Positions 50,677-61,213 of a stretch of DNA of 64,000 nt are shown piece by piece. The stretch lies in NCBI GenBank assembly GCA_963724065.1, contig CAVRTB010000005.1, positions 372,001 to 436,000 of the forward strand, in the 5' to 3' direction. A model generated the notes under the pieces. It was not told where the DNA came from and searched no databases. It worked only from the letters and a program-made list of their open reading frames with translations. This DNA comes from DASRIA01 sp963724065. Lineage in GTDB: Bacteria; Actinomycetota; Thermoleophilia; Solirubrobacterales; JBBDJG01. Position 1 is the stretch's first letter. Each line of letters starts with the position of its first letter. The translations under genes were made by a program, and so were the position numbers.

Positions 50677-51162
50677 CTACGGTTCCCGCGTCCAGTCTTC
50701 CTTGCCCCCCGTCTTCTGCAAGAGGACCACCTCCTCGATCACGACTCCCCGCTCGATGCCCTTGACCATGTCGTAAGCCGTCAGGGCGGCAACCGCGCAA
50801 GCCGTGAGCGCCTCCATCTCGACCCCGGTCCGCGCCGTCGTGCGCGCTTCCGCTTCAAGCGTGATGGTTCCCGCCGCGGCGTCGATCGTGGCGTCCACGT
50901 CGACGAACGAGAGCGGGAGCGGGTGCGCCAGCGGGATCAGCTCGTGGGTCCGCTTGGCGGCCTGGATGCCCGCGATCCTGGCTGTCCCGAGGACGTCCCC
51001 CTTGGGGGCGTCACCGCGCTGGACGACCGCGGCGGTCTCGGGACTCATGCGCACCGTGGCCCGTGCCCGCGCGCGGCGGTCGGTCTCCTGCTTGCCCCCG
51101 ACGTCCACCATCCGGGCGCGGCCGGCGTCATCCAGATGGGACAGCTTGGGTTCTTCCGCCAC
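50677..51162 (-). CDS. moaC: cyclic pyranopterin monophosphate synthase
   Basis: Second half-reaction of the first Moco step, forming cPMP. The GTG at 51162 gives 161 residues starting MAEEPKLSHLDDAGRARMVD followed by VGGKQETDRRARA, then GDVLGTARIAGIQAAKRTHE, LIPLAHPLPL, VDATIDAA and the active-site helices ARTTARTGVEMEALTACAVA, ALTAYDMVKGIERG. All MoaC hallmarks, including GVEMEAL and DM(V/C)K, are present. First gene of the 8.7-kb moaC-to-birA operon; divergent from the thioesterase-like gene with only 36 bp between, which should hold the operon promoter. Confidence 0.94.
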   Translation of the reverse strand: MAEEPKLSHLDDAGRARMVDVGGKQETDRRARARATVRMSPETAAVVQRGDAPKGDVLGTARIAGIQAAKRTHELIPLAHPLPLSFVDVDATIDAAAGTITLEAEARTTARTGVEMEALTACAVAALTAYDMVKGIERGVVIEEVVLLQKTGGKEDWTREP

Positions 51163-51198
51163 GCGCGAAACGTAGCGCTTGGCGATAAGTTGCCGGGC

Positions 51199-51906
51199 GT
51201 GGGAGACCAGGTTGTCATCCCAGCCCGCTTCCGCGGCCCCGCGGCGTCGGCGAACGGCGGTTACGCCTGTGGGGTGCTCGCGCGGCGGATCGGCGCGACC
51301 GCGGAGGTCAACCTCCGAAAGCCGCCCCCGCTCGACCGGACGCTGGAGCTGGAGGCCGAGGATTCGGTCGTGAAGCTCCTCGACGCCGGGGAAACGGTCG
51401 CCGAGGGCACCGCGTGCGAAATGAGCATCTCGGTGCCGGACCCGCCGTCGATGGCCGACGCCCGCTCGGCCGTCGATCAGTTCACCGGCTTTCGCGAGCA
51501 CCCGTTCCCCGAATGCTTCACATGCGGCCCGCACCGCGACCACCACGACGGCCTGCACATCTTCCCTGGGACGGTGCACGGCATGACCATGGTGGCGACG
51601 CCGTGGGTCCCCGATCCCTCGCTGCCTGCCGAAGACGGGTTGGTCTCGACCGAGGTGTTGTGGGCAGCACTTGACTGCCCCACCGCGTTTGGGTGCCAAT
51701 TCTTCAGCGACGCGAAGCCGGCCGTGCTCGCGAGGCTGAGAGGTCATGTCGCGAAGTCCGCCAGGATCGGAGCTCCACACATCGTGATCGGCTGGCCCAT
51801 AGAGAAGGAGGGCCGAAAGCACGAAGGCGGCTCGGCAATCTTCACGATCGACGGCGAACTGCTGGCATACGCAGCCGGCCTGTGGATCGAGTTGAAGCCG
51901 ATCTAG
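51199..51906 (+). CDS. hotdog-fold thioesterase-superfamily protein
   Basis: 235 residues from GTG 51199 (a TTG at 51190 is an alternative). Starts GDQVVIPARFRGPAASANGG then YACGVLARRIG, a pattern of double-hotdog acyl-CoA thioesterase-like proteins, with VNLRKPPPLDRTLELEAEDS. A central CFTCGPHRDHHDGLHIFPG has a CxxC-His cluster that may bind metal, and the C-terminal half has WAALDCPTAFG. Substrate unknown. Its stop codon lies inside repeat R2 and it is divergent from moaC. Confidence 0.75.
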   Translation: MGDQVVIPARFRGPAASANGGYACGVLARRIGATAEVNLRKPPPLDRTLELEAEDSVVKLLDAGETVAEGTACEMSISVPDPPSMADARSAVDQFTGFREHPFPECFTCGPHRDHHDGLHIFPGTVHGMTMVATPWVPDPSLPAEDGLVSTEVLWAALDCPTAFGCQFFSDAKPAVLARLRGHVAKSARIGAPHIVIGWPIEKEGRKHEGGSAIFTIDGELLAYAAGLWIELKPI

Positions 51907-52122
51907 CGCGTCCTGACCCCGAGTTGTCACGCAACTCGCGCTGATCTGACCGTCGCCATCGTTTCGGGCTCCCACACCCCGACCGAACGTCCCGGACTGC
52001 GTGCACGAGGCGGTATCGCGGGACGTTCGGCCACGAGCTATGGGTCGTCCTGACCCCGAGGTGTCACCGCGCGCGCGGGACGCTTCAGCGTTGCCGGGTA
52101 CCTGGGGTTAGTCCGGGCTAGG
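51904..52122 (-). repeat. palindromic intergenic repeat, copy R2 (inverted relative to R1)
   Basis: 219 bp from the thioesterase-gene stop nearly to the collagen-like gene stop, again between convergent genes. Read on the minus strand it aligns with R1 nearly end to end, including the CCTAG...CCGGAC left end, the large stem (51983-51995 with 52018-52030, 12 of 13 pairs), the small GAGTTG hairpin (here missing one T) and both TGACAnCTCGGGGTCAGGACG-type direct repeats. Differences cluster in loops and at the GGGACGTGAGGG segment. It lacks ~20 bases present in R1. Confidence 0.88.
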
Positions 52123-52125
52123 ACT

Positions 52126-52791
52126 TCACGGAACGATCAGATGAAATGAGACTTCGTCCGATGCGGTGCCGGTTGAATCAAAGGTGTGAACGGCAAACTG
52201 ACCCGCGGCGCAGGAGCCGCTGGCTGCTCCTCGGACTTCAGCAGAACCTCCGTGGTCGGATGAGTTTCCAAATTCGGGGCCAGCGAGTGCCGCCACCGTA
52301 TCGGGGTCAATCCCAAGAGCGGGATCGATCGTTAGGCAATAGATGCCAATTGTCGCCCCAGGCTTGGTCACCGAGTTCGTGAAGCCAACTGTTCGCTGCG
52401 GCACATAGTTGTCGATCCCATCGTTGACCTCCGCGTAGGCTCTGGCCGTTCCCTGTGGTCCGGTAGTTCCAGTTGCACCGGTTTGGCCTGCAGATCCTGT
52501 TGCCCCCGTTGCTCCGTCGGACCCGGCGCTTCCAGGTGCGCCGGGAGATCCATTTGCTCCCGACTCTCCAAGTTGTCCCGACGGTCCCGCAGGACCCAGC
52601 GGCCCCCGGCCTCCCCGAGCACTCTTCTTTTGAGCGAGTCTGAGCGCCCGCTTCGAGCGCTTATCAGCCTTCTTGGCGGTCTTCAATGCTCGCTTCGCCG
52701 CCTGCATGGGTGATGGAGCCCCAACTGCGGGCAGCGAGAAGGCGAGAAGGCTGATGAGCGCGAGCGCAGCCAGGACATGAGAGCGGCTCAT
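52126..52791 (-). CDS. secreted protein with short collagen-like repeat
   Basis: 221 residues: signal peptide (HVLAALALISLLAFSLPAVG), a lysine-rich helical segment (MQAAKRALKTAKKADKRSKR), about 17 Gly-x-y triplets (GPLGPAGPSGQLGESGANG and onward to TGTTGPQG), then a ~105-residue C-terminal beta-type domain with two Cys (GIYCLTID, SGSCAAGQ). Such layout suggests a trimeric surface protein with a collagen stalk and globular head. Base composition is visibly lower in GC than its neighbours and it adjoins repeat R2, hinting at acquisition. Partners unknown. Confidence 0.78.
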   Translation of the reverse strand: MSRSHVLAALALISLLAFSLPAVGAPSPMQAAKRALKTAKKADKRSKRALRLAQKKSARGGRGPLGPAGPSGQLGESGANGSPGAPGSAGSDGATGATGSAGQTGATGTTGPQGTARAYAEVNDGIDNYVPQRTVGFTNSVTKPGATIGIYCLTIDPALGIDPDTVAALAGPEFGNSSDHGGSAEVRGAASGSCAAGQFAVHTFDSTGTASDEVSFHLIVP

Positions 52792-52861
52792 GATTATTCG
52801 ATTCCCGTCGGACTCGCATTCAAGCGCTTGCTGGCCGGATGTCCGAGGAGTCGGCGGCTAA

Positions 52862-54475
52862 CTACCGCCGCAACGACCGCCGCATCACTCGCAGCAACGG
52901 GATCGCACCCTCCCGCATCGCTTCCGCGCGTTGGCCGTCGCGGCCGTAGAGGATGCGTGCGGACGAGCGGATTGCCTTCCCGAGCACCTCGTCGTATGGA
53001 TGCCACCACGTGTCGCGCATGCGCGAGGGCTCCCATGACACGAGCTTGATGTTGACGCACTCGTAGAACCCGAACTTGGAGTGTGAGCGGCCGAGTCCCG
53101 ACTCCTTGACTCCTCCCCACGAGCACTGGCACGCGCCGTGCGAATACGAGTGGTCGTTGATCCAGACCATCCCCGATTGAATCTGGCGCGCGATCCGCTC
53201 GCCCTTGTCGCGGTCCCGCGTCCAGACGGACGCGCCGAGGCCGAACTGCGAGTCGTTGGAGAGCGCGATCGCCTCTTCCTCGCCGGCCACGGTGACGATC
53301 GGGAGGACCGGTCCGAAGATCTCCTCGCGCATGATCCGCATCTCGTGCGTGACGTCCGTGAGGACGATCGGCGCGATGAAGTGACCCGTCAGCCCATCCA
53401 CCTCGGTGGGCCCACCGCACCTCAACCGCGCGCCCGACGCGACCGCGTCATCGACGAGCTCCATCACCAGATCGAACTGCTCTTTCGAAACCATCGGGCC
53501 GATCTCCGTCTTCCAGTCGAGTGGGTTGCCGACCCGCAGGCGGCTCGCCTCCCGGACGACGCCGTCGACGAACGGCTCGGCCACATCGGCCACCACGTAT
53601 GTGCGCTCGATCCCCGAGCAGGTCTGGCCGGCGTTCGCGAAGCCGCCCCACACGGCTCCCGATATGGCATGGGGAAGGTTCGCGTCCGCGCAGACGATCT
53701 GCGGGTCCTTCCCGCCAAGCTCCAGCACGCATCCCTTCATGCGCCGCGCGCATTCCTCGCCGACCCGGTGGCCGACCTCGACCGATCCGGTGAAGAAGAT
53801 CTTTCCGGCGGTCGACTCCACGAGCGCCTGTCCCACGGCTCCGCCGCCATGGACGGTTTGGAGGAGACCTTCCGGGAACCCGGCGCGCTCGAACACTTCC
53901 TGGATGCGCTGGCCGATGAGCGGTGTGAGTGACGCTGGCTTGAGGACGACCCCGTTCCCTGCCATCAGCGCGATCGCGACCTCACCCAAGGGAATCGACC
54001 ACGGGTAGTTCCACGGAGCGATCACGCCGACGACGCCGATGGGCTCGTATACGAACTTGCTCTTCTTCTGCTTGAGCATGAGCTGCGGGTGCGGGATCGA
54101 CTCGTCGGCGAGGATTCGCGGTCCCTGTGAGGCGCACCAGTGCAGTGCGTCGATCGTGGGGAGCAGCTCCATCGTGTAGGACTCGAGGCGGGGCTTTCCC
54201 TGCTCGCGCGAGATCAGCTCCGCGATGTCGTCGGAGTGGTCGAGCAGGACCTGGGCAGCACGGCGCAGATAGCGCGCGCGATCCGCAAGTGACAACTGGG
54301 CCCAGAGCGGCTGAACGCCCGCGACGTCGTCCACGACCGCCTGCACTTGGTCTGGTGTGATCGTCGCGGCCGACCCCACCAGCTCGCCGGTCGCCGGGCT
54401 GTGAGATGCCAGCAGGCCTGTGGATGCGCCGTTGCCGGAGACGTCCGCGTCGGTCGTGTCTGTCCTTACGGCCAT
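52862..54475 (-). CDS. NAD(P)-dependent aldehyde dehydrogenase
   Basis: Oxidises an aldehyde to the acid. 537 residues: YEPIGVVGVIAPWNYPWSIP, VLKPASLTPLIGQRI for the coenzyme, IFFTGSVEVGHRVGE, catalytic Glu in VLELGGKDPQIV, catalytic Cys in GFANAGQTCSGIERTYVV, EEIFGPVLPIV, and GLGASVWTRDRDKGERIARQ. N- and C-terminal extensions (~20 and ~50 residues) exceed the usual ~480; resembles succinate-semialdehyde/coniferyl-aldehyde types, but substrate cannot be read. ATG start without obvious site; monocistronic. Confidence 0.9.
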   Translation of the reverse strand: MAVRTDTTDADVSGNGASTGLLASHSPATGELVGSAATITPDQVQAVVDDVAGVQPLWAQLSLADRARYLRRAAQVLLDHSDDIAELISREQGKPRLESYTMELLPTIDALHWCASQGPRILADESIPHPQLMLKQKKSKFVYEPIGVVGVIAPWNYPWSIPLGEVAIALMAGNGVVLKPASLTPLIGQRIQEVFERAGFPEGLLQTVHGGGAVGQALVESTAGKIFFTGSVEVGHRVGEECARRMKGCVLELGGKDPQIVCADANLPHAISGAVWGGFANAGQTCSGIERTYVVADVAEPFVDGVVREASRLRVGNPLDWKTEIGPMVSKEQFDLVMELVDDAVASGARLRCGGPTEVDGLTGHFIAPIVLTDVTHEMRIMREEIFGPVLPIVTVAGEEEAIALSNDSQFGLGASVWTRDRDKGERIARQIQSGMVWINDHSYSHGACQCSWGGVKESGLGRSHSKFGFYECVNIKLVSWEPSRMRDTWWHPYDEVLGKAIRSSARILYGRDGQRAEAMREGAIPLLRVMRRSLRR

Positions 54476-54540
54476 CAGCTGTCCTCCTCGTGAGCGGTCG
54501 CGGCCGATTCTACTTCGCGCCCGAACGGCTCAGATGAGGC

Positions 54541-56037
54541 TCAACGAGCCCGCAGGATGAATATGCGGCTCGAGATGCGCGGGTTTCCGCGCTGGTCGAC
54601 CTCGCTGATCACGACCTTCGCCTTGAAGCGCTTGAGCCGCTTCGCGAGACGTCGCTTGCTCTTGGAGAAGCGGACATTCACCTTGCGCTTCTTGTTCGCT
54701 GCGATCGTGAACCGCTTCGACCCGAGCGTCACGAGCTTTCTGCTCTTGCGGCTCACGGGCTCCGCGGTGGTGATCCGCATGCGCCCCTTGCAACCGCGGG
54801 TGCCGGCACAGGTGAGGCGAATGCCGACGACGCCCCGCCGCGACATCTTGACGCCGTTACCTGAGATCAAGACGAGTGAGTCGATGATGATGCGTCGCGG
54901 AGCCACGGGCGCCACCGGCGCTGCCGGGACGACGCCGCTTCCCGCGGACGTCGAAATCCTGAACGGGAACGTGGCGATCATCTCGTTGCGGCCGAGGTCC
55001 GTCGCACGCACCTCGAGCACGTGGTCGCCGTCGGGAAGGGGCAGCGTCGTGTAGGGATGGTCGCAAAGCGAGGATGCGCCGCCGTCGATCGAGCACTCGA
55101 ACCGCACGCTCGGCTCGCTGGCGGTGATGTCGAATGTGGGCATCGACGTGGCAATCGGGCTCGCGGGCCCGGAGATCGTCACGACGGGCGCGGTCGTGTC
55201 GACGACGAACCTCAGTTCGGCGATGCCACCGACCTCCCCGGTGCCGTCCTGCGCGTACACCCTGAACACCCACTCGCCCTCGGTCGGCGCAGCGAGCGTC
55301 TGGTTCGGAGCGCACTGCGTGAACTGGTCCTGCGGCGCGTTGACCGGCGCGATCGAGCAGTAGAACTGGACAAGTGCCTCGTCGGCTTCGAAGTTGAAGT
55401 GAGGAGCGGTGTTGCCCTGCGGCCCGAGAGGGCCGGCGAGGATCGTGGTCGTCGGAGCCACGCCGTCGTCGTTGATCTCGCACTCCGGCCTCGGCACCAC
55501 GTCGGCCCGGTCCGAGGTGACGCTGTCGGATCCATCGCCGCACCGCACGGTGTCCCGGACTCCGTCCTGAACGTTGATGTTGTCGTCGCCCGTGAATCCC
55601 TCGACAAGGTCCGCTCCCGTACCACCGATCAGCATGTCGTTTCCGGCACGCCCGAGGATCTCGGCCGGTGCGGATGTGCCGGCCAGGTCGACAGAGTCGT
55701 CACCGTCACTGGCGTTGGCCCGGACTGAGGATGCTCCCGTGCAGGTCGCCGATTCCGGGGACACGCTGATGCAGTCCGGGCCGATCGCAGTCAGCTCCAC
55801 GCTGTCGGTGACAGTGAACGTGTCGCCCGCCTGGGTCACCGTGACGACGTTGGTCTCACCGACAGCGGCGGCATAGCGAAGCTGTCCGTTCAAGACGGAG
55901 ACATTCGAAGCCATCGCGGGAGCCGCCGCGAGCAGCACCAGGAGAAGAGCGGCTGCCGTGGTCAACGCCAGGCGCGATGCCCTCCCCGGAACGTACGAAA
56001 GCGCGGCCGATCCCTGCCTGCTACTAGTCCTTCCCAT
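54541..56037 (-). CDS. secreted multidomain protein with RTX-like and Ig-like segments
   Basis: 498 residues. A long signal peptide (RLALTTAAALLLVLLAAAPA) is followed by a Ca-binding hemolysin-type segment: LGRAGNDMLIGGTGADLVEG and FTGDDNINVQDG (two to three GGxGxDxL-like nonapeptides). Next come two Ig/fibronectin-like domains, the second containing VRFECSIDGGASSLCDHPYT, common in large actinobacterial surface proteins. The C-terminal ~120 residues are strongly basic (SRKSRKLVTLGSKRF, KSKRRLAKRLKRFKAKV) with a Cys pair CAGTRGCKGRM. Likely exported; function unknown. Confidence 0.8.
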   Translation of the reverse strand: MGRTSSRQGSAALSYVPGRASRLALTTAAALLLVLLAAAPAMASNVSVLNGQLRYAAAVGETNVVTVTQAGDTFTVTDSVELTAIGPDCISVSPESATCTGASSVRANASDGDDSVDLAGTSAPAEILGRAGNDMLIGGTGADLVEGFTGDDNINVQDGVRDTVRCGDGSDSVTSDRADVVPRPECEINDDGVAPTTTILAGPLGPQGNTAPHFNFEADEALVQFYCSIAPVNAPQDQFTQCAPNQTLAAPTEGEWVFRVYAQDGTGEVGGIAELRFVVDTTAPVVTISGPASPIATSMPTFDITASEPSVRFECSIDGGASSLCDHPYTTLPLPDGDHVLEVRATDLGRNEMIATFPFRISTSAGSGVVPAAPVAPVAPRRIIIDSLVLISGNGVKMSRRGVVGIRLTCAGTRGCKGRMRITTAEPVSRKSRKLVTLGSKRFTIAANKKRKVNVRFSKSKRRLAKRLKRFKAKVVISEVDQRGNPRISSRIFILRAR

Positions 56038-56057
56038 CGGCCCGACCAGGGTAATGA

Positions 56058-57402
56058 CTATTCGCCCGATTTGCGCTGTTTACCACGGATCTGGGCGAGT
56101 CGCTCGCGCAGCGTGGCTTCGAATCCGCGCTCCGTGGGCTCGTAGTAGCGGCGGTCCTCCATGCCCTCGGGCAGCAGCGTCTGGTCCGACACCCCCTCCG
56201 GCAGGCCGTGCGGATACTCGTAGCCAACGCCACGGCCCAGCTCCTTGGCGCCGGGATAGTGGGCGTCCTGGAGGTAGGGCGGAGGATCCGCCGCTCCGTC
56301 GCGTCGCACGTCGCCGCGTGCGCGGGACAGCGCGACCGTAGCTGGCATTCGACTTTGGCGCCAGGGCTAGGTACGCGGCGGCTTGGCTGAGGTTCAGCGC
56401 AGCCTCGGGCAGGCCCACGTGCTCGACGGCCTGCGCGGCCGCGACCGCGACGACGAGCGCCCGCGGGTCGGCGTTCCCGATGTCCTCGGACGCGAGCACG
56501 ATCATGCGGCGCGCGATGAAGCGCGCGTCCTCCCCGCCCTCGAGCATCACCGCCAGGTAGTACACCGAGGCGTCGACGTCCGAGCCGCGCGTCGCCTTGA
56601 TCCACGCGGAGATGTAGTCGTAGTGCTTGTCCCCGGCCTTGTCGTAGAGAACGGCCTTCTTCTGCATCGCGTCCTCGGCGAGCTGCACGTCGACGGCGCG
56701 ACCGAGGCGCCGCGCCGTGTCGGTCGCCAGCTCGAGCGCGTTGTACGCGGCGCGCGCGTCGCCTCCCGAGCGCGCTGCGAGGAACTCGAGCGCCTCAACG
56801 GGCACGAGTGGAGGCTCGGGAACGCCGCGCTCGGGGTCCTCCAGGGCACGGCGCAGCAGGTCCGTCACGCGCTCCGCGTCGAGCGGCCGCAGCTCGTAGA
56901 TCTGAGAGCGCGACAGCAGCGCCGAGTTCACCTCGAAGTACGGGTTCTCCGTGGTGGCCCCGATCAGGACGACGAGGCCCTCCTCGACGGCCGGCAGCAG
57001 TGCGTCCTGCTGGGCCTTGTTGAAACGATGGATCTCGTCCAGGAAGAAGATCGTCCCAGCGCCCGTTCCTCGCCGCCGCTCCGTGGCGCGCTCGATCATG
57101 GCCCGCACCTCCGCGCGACCGGCGTTCACCGCGCTTGCCTCCTCGAAGGCGGCGCCGGCGTGCGTGGCGGCGATCCGCGCGAGCGTCGTCTTGCCGCTGC
57201 CGGGTGGCCCGTAGAGGATCATCGAGTGCAGCTCTCCGGTCTCGATCGCGGTGCGCAGCGCCGAGCCCGCCGCCAGCAGGTGCTCCTGCCCGATAAAGTC
57301 GCCGAGGTCCCGCGGGCGCATGCGGGCGGCCAGCGGCTCGTCCTCGGGCGGGACCGAAGAGCGGCGCTGCGCGCTGTCGTCCGTGTCAAAAAGCCTCTCC
57401 AA
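56058..57402 (-). pseudogene. rarA: replication-associated recombination protein RarA, one frameshift near the 3' end
   Basis: AAA+ clamp-loader-like ATPase acting at stalled forks. TTG 57402 starts LERLFDTDDSAQRR, then PLAARMRPRDLGDFIGQEHL, Walker A MILYGPPGSGKTTLARIA, Walker B IFFLDEIHRFNKAQQD, sensor GATTENPYFEVNSALLSR, and the tetramerisation part up to LALAPKSNA. Around 56343 one surplus base breaks the frame; skipping it gives ATVALSRARGDV, YLQDAHYPGAKELGRGVGYE and RRYYEPTERGFEATLRERL to the stop at 56058. Everything else is intact, so a sequencing error is at least as likely as real inactivation. Confidence 0.85.
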
Positions 57403-57418
57403 CGCGCTCAGTATCCCA

Positions 57419-58170
57419 ATGGAATACGTCCTGCTCGCCGTCTGGTGCTTTCTCGTCGCCTTGGCCGGTGGCCTCGTGGGCCTCGTACTGGGCAACATCC
57501 GCCTGCCCTTGGTGCTGGTGCTCGTCTCCTCCCCGGGGGCGGGGACCGGGGCGAACATCGGGATCAGCGCGGTGGCCGCCGCGAGCGCATCGATCGCACA
57601 TCTGCGCGCAGGACGCGTCAACTGGCGCCTGTTTGCGTGGATGGCGCCGCCCTCGATCGTGGGAGCGCTGATCGGCGGCTACGTCTCCGGGGTGCTGCCC
57701 GAGGACCCTCTGCTGTTCTCGATCGCGGCGGTCCTGCTCTACAGCGCCTTCGACCTGCTGCGCAAGCCCCCTCCCAAGCCGAAGCCCGATCGCGATCGCG
57801 GCGCTCGACATACCCGCCGCCGTCGCGAGTGGCGCGGCGATCGGGGTCCTCGGCGGGATCGTCGGGCTGATCCTCGGGTCGCTGCGGATGCCCGCGCTGG
57901 TGCGGCTCGTCGGCGAGGCGCCGGCCCGTGCCGTCGGCACGAACGTCACGATCGGCTTCTGCGTCGGGGTCGCCGGGGTGATCGGGCATCTGCCGTCCGA
58001 CCCGCCCGACTGGCGCGTCCTCGCGGTCGGCTCGGCCGCCTCGATCCCCGGCGCGCTGCTTGGCTCGCGTTTGACGGGGAAGCTCTCGGACGAGGCACTG
58101 CTGCGCGCGATCGGGGTGGTCCTCCTGATCGCCGGTGCCGCGATGGTGCGATCGAAGCGCCCTCACGTAG
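57419..58170 (+). pseudogene. TauE/SafE-family permease, frameshifted
   Basis: Small-anion/sulfonate exporter family. ATG 57419 starts MEYVLLAVWCFLVALAGGLV, first repeat with NIRLPLVLVLVSSPGAGTGA and LLYSAFDLLRK. Near 57780 one extra base (in AAGCCCGATC) interrupts the frame; the other frame continues IAALDIPAAVASGAAIGVLG, LILGSLRMPALVRLVGEAPA and ALLGSRLTGKLSDEALLRAI, the second half of the permease. The likely stop is TAG 58168-58170 if a further indel is assumed; otherwise the frame runs into the next gene. Confidence 0.75.
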
Positions 58171-58181
58171 CATCTCACCGG

Positions 58182-59020
58182 GTGAGCTCGACACCCGCGC
58201 CCTGCGAGGCCACTCCGAGCGGACCGGTACGCCTCGGCGGCATGGCGCTGCGCAACGGCCTGCTCGTCCACGGGCCCGATCACTGGGCCGTCGCCTTTCG
58301 CGTTTCTGACGGGCGGGTGAAGGTCGAGTCCGGGCACAAGCCGCGGGTCCGCGGCACGATCGCCGACGCCCGGGTGCGCGGGCTGGCGCGGCTGGGCGAG
58401 GCGTTCGCGCTCCTGCCGGTGATCAAGCGCGGGTGCCGGAGGTGCAGCTTCCCTTCGAGGACGCGAAGGTGCTCGCCGCGATGGTCGGCTCCTCCGCGCT
58501 GTCCGCGGCCGCGCGGCGCGGCCGGCGCCGCGGGCAACGAGCTGATGGTCGCTGCGCTTGGCCTGGTGCCCCGGCGCTCGCGCTGCGCGACTCGCAGCTC
58601 GCCGCCTACCACGGCGTGGAGCACAAGGCGATCGCGGCCTACGAGCAGGGCACCGACGCAGCGCTCGCCGCGAAGGAGCACGACCGGTGCGGCTCCAACC
58701 TGGTAGCTCCGATGATCGTCTCGACCACGGCCGGCAACGTGATCGTGCGCTCCGTGCTCGGTCTGCGCGGGCCGCTCGCCAGCGCTACGGCGACCCTCGC
58801 CGGAGTCGCCGTCTCGGTGAGATGTCGCCTGGTCGGAGCGCAACCGCGAGACGGCTCTCGCGCGGGCATTCCGCGGCCCGGGTACGAGATGCAGCGCTTG
58901 TTCGCCACGCGCGAGCCGACCACGGAGCAACTCGAGGTGGGGCGTGCCGCACTGGCCGAGATACTCCGCCGCGAGAAGCCCGACTCGGCCTGGGGCCCTA
59001 GAACAAACGTCCGAAATTAG
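58182..59020 (+). pseudogene. DUF1385 (YqhQ-like) membrane protein, frameshifted
   Basis: Family of unknown function with a conserved His-rich core. The GTG at 58182 leads to VRLGGMALRNGLLVHGPDHW and RLGEAFALLPVIKR. A missing base near 58425 moves the frame to PEVQLPFEDAKVLAAMVGSS, two more compensating shifts lie near 58510-58575, then AAYHGVEHKAIAAYEQGTDA, HDRCGSNLVAPMIVSTTAG and a C-terminal LFATREPTTEQLEVGRAALA before the TAG at 59018. The HGxEHK and CGxN signatures of DUF1385 are clear; the indels are probably sequence errors. Confidence 0.75.
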
Positions 59021-59044
59021 CCGCGCAATCCCCGCCCTGCGCGG
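59021..59044 (+). terminator. rho-independent-like terminator after the DUF1385 gene
   Basis: CCGCGCA (59021-59027) pairs perfectly with TGCGCGG (59038-59044) over a 10-base loop and is followed by TTAATCTGTTT, a T-rich tail that is rare in this GC-rich window. Confidence 0.65.
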
Positions 59045-59065
59045 TTAATCTGTTTGCGGGCCCCC

Positions 59066-59112
59066 GCACCCACCTCCGGGTGCAGGTGGATTTGCACCCG
59101 ACTCGCGGGTGC
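59066..59112 (+). promoter_or_regulatory. two tandem hairpins in the ftsH leader
   Basis: GCACCC-ACCTCC-GGGTGC (59066-59083) and GCACCCG-ACTCG-CGGGTGC (59094-59112) are consecutive perfect stem-loops sharing the same GCACCC/GGGTGC arms, just upstream of the AGGAG site (59122-59126) of the FtsH-like gene. They may form a leader structure controlling it, or a tandem terminator. Confidence 0.45.
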
Positions 59113-59131
59113 CGGACGGATAGGAGCACGG

Positions 59132-60714
<1,583 letters not shown>

Positions 60715-60804
60715 AGCGCCCCGACCACCCGTGCGCAGCGCACGCCGTTAGCCCATTCGCGGCAGTCGCAGGTGCCCCGGCGGGGCCGTACTAGACTCCC
60801 GCGG

Positions 60805-61213
60805 ATGTTCGAGTCGATCGATCACGTCGGCGTCGCCGTCGAGGACCTCGACGCGGCGGTGACCCTGTATTCGGACACCTCCGGGATGCCGGTCCAGCAT
60901 CGCGAGACGGTCGACGAGCAGGGCGTCGAGGCGGTGCTGCTGGGCGTGGGCGATTCGCACGTCGAGCTACTCGCTCCGCTCGGCGAGGACACGCGGGTCG
61001 GAGTGCCTCGCCAAGAAGGCCCGGGTCTCCCCACACGGCCTATCGTTGCGCGGACGTCGCGAGCGCGATCGAGGAGTGCCCTCTCGCGGCCTGCGGCTGA
61101 TCGACGAGCAGCCACGGCGCGGTATCCGCGACAGCCTCGTGGCCTTCCTGCATTCCGCCTCCACGGGCGGCGTGCTGACCGAGCTCGTTCAACCCGCCGA
61201 AGGAGCGCACTGA
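60805..61213 (+). pseudogene. mce: methylmalonyl-CoA epimerase-like glyoxalase, frameshifted
   Basis: VOC-fold enzyme that interconverts methylmalonyl-CoA epimers. ATG 60805 gives MFESIDHVGVAVEDLDAAVT then HRETVDEQGVEAVLLGVGDS and HVELLAPLGEDTRVG, with metal ligands His in DHVGVAV and Glu in HVELL. Near 61000 the frame breaks; other frames read KKARVS/GPGL, then LIDEQPRRGIRDSLVAFLHS and GGVLTELVQPAEGAH to the TGA at 61211, matching the family's C-terminus. At least three indels. Overlaps the next ATG (TGATG). Confidence 0.75.

Noticed and set aside
52400..52620. Collagen-like triplets as a phage tail fibre
   Set aside because: The protein has a signal peptide and there are no phage genes near.
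57419..59020. A genuine TauE-DUF1385 fusion protein
   Set aside because: The two domains run together only because of frame disturbances; a GTG for DUF1385 and a TAG in the third frame lie just between them.
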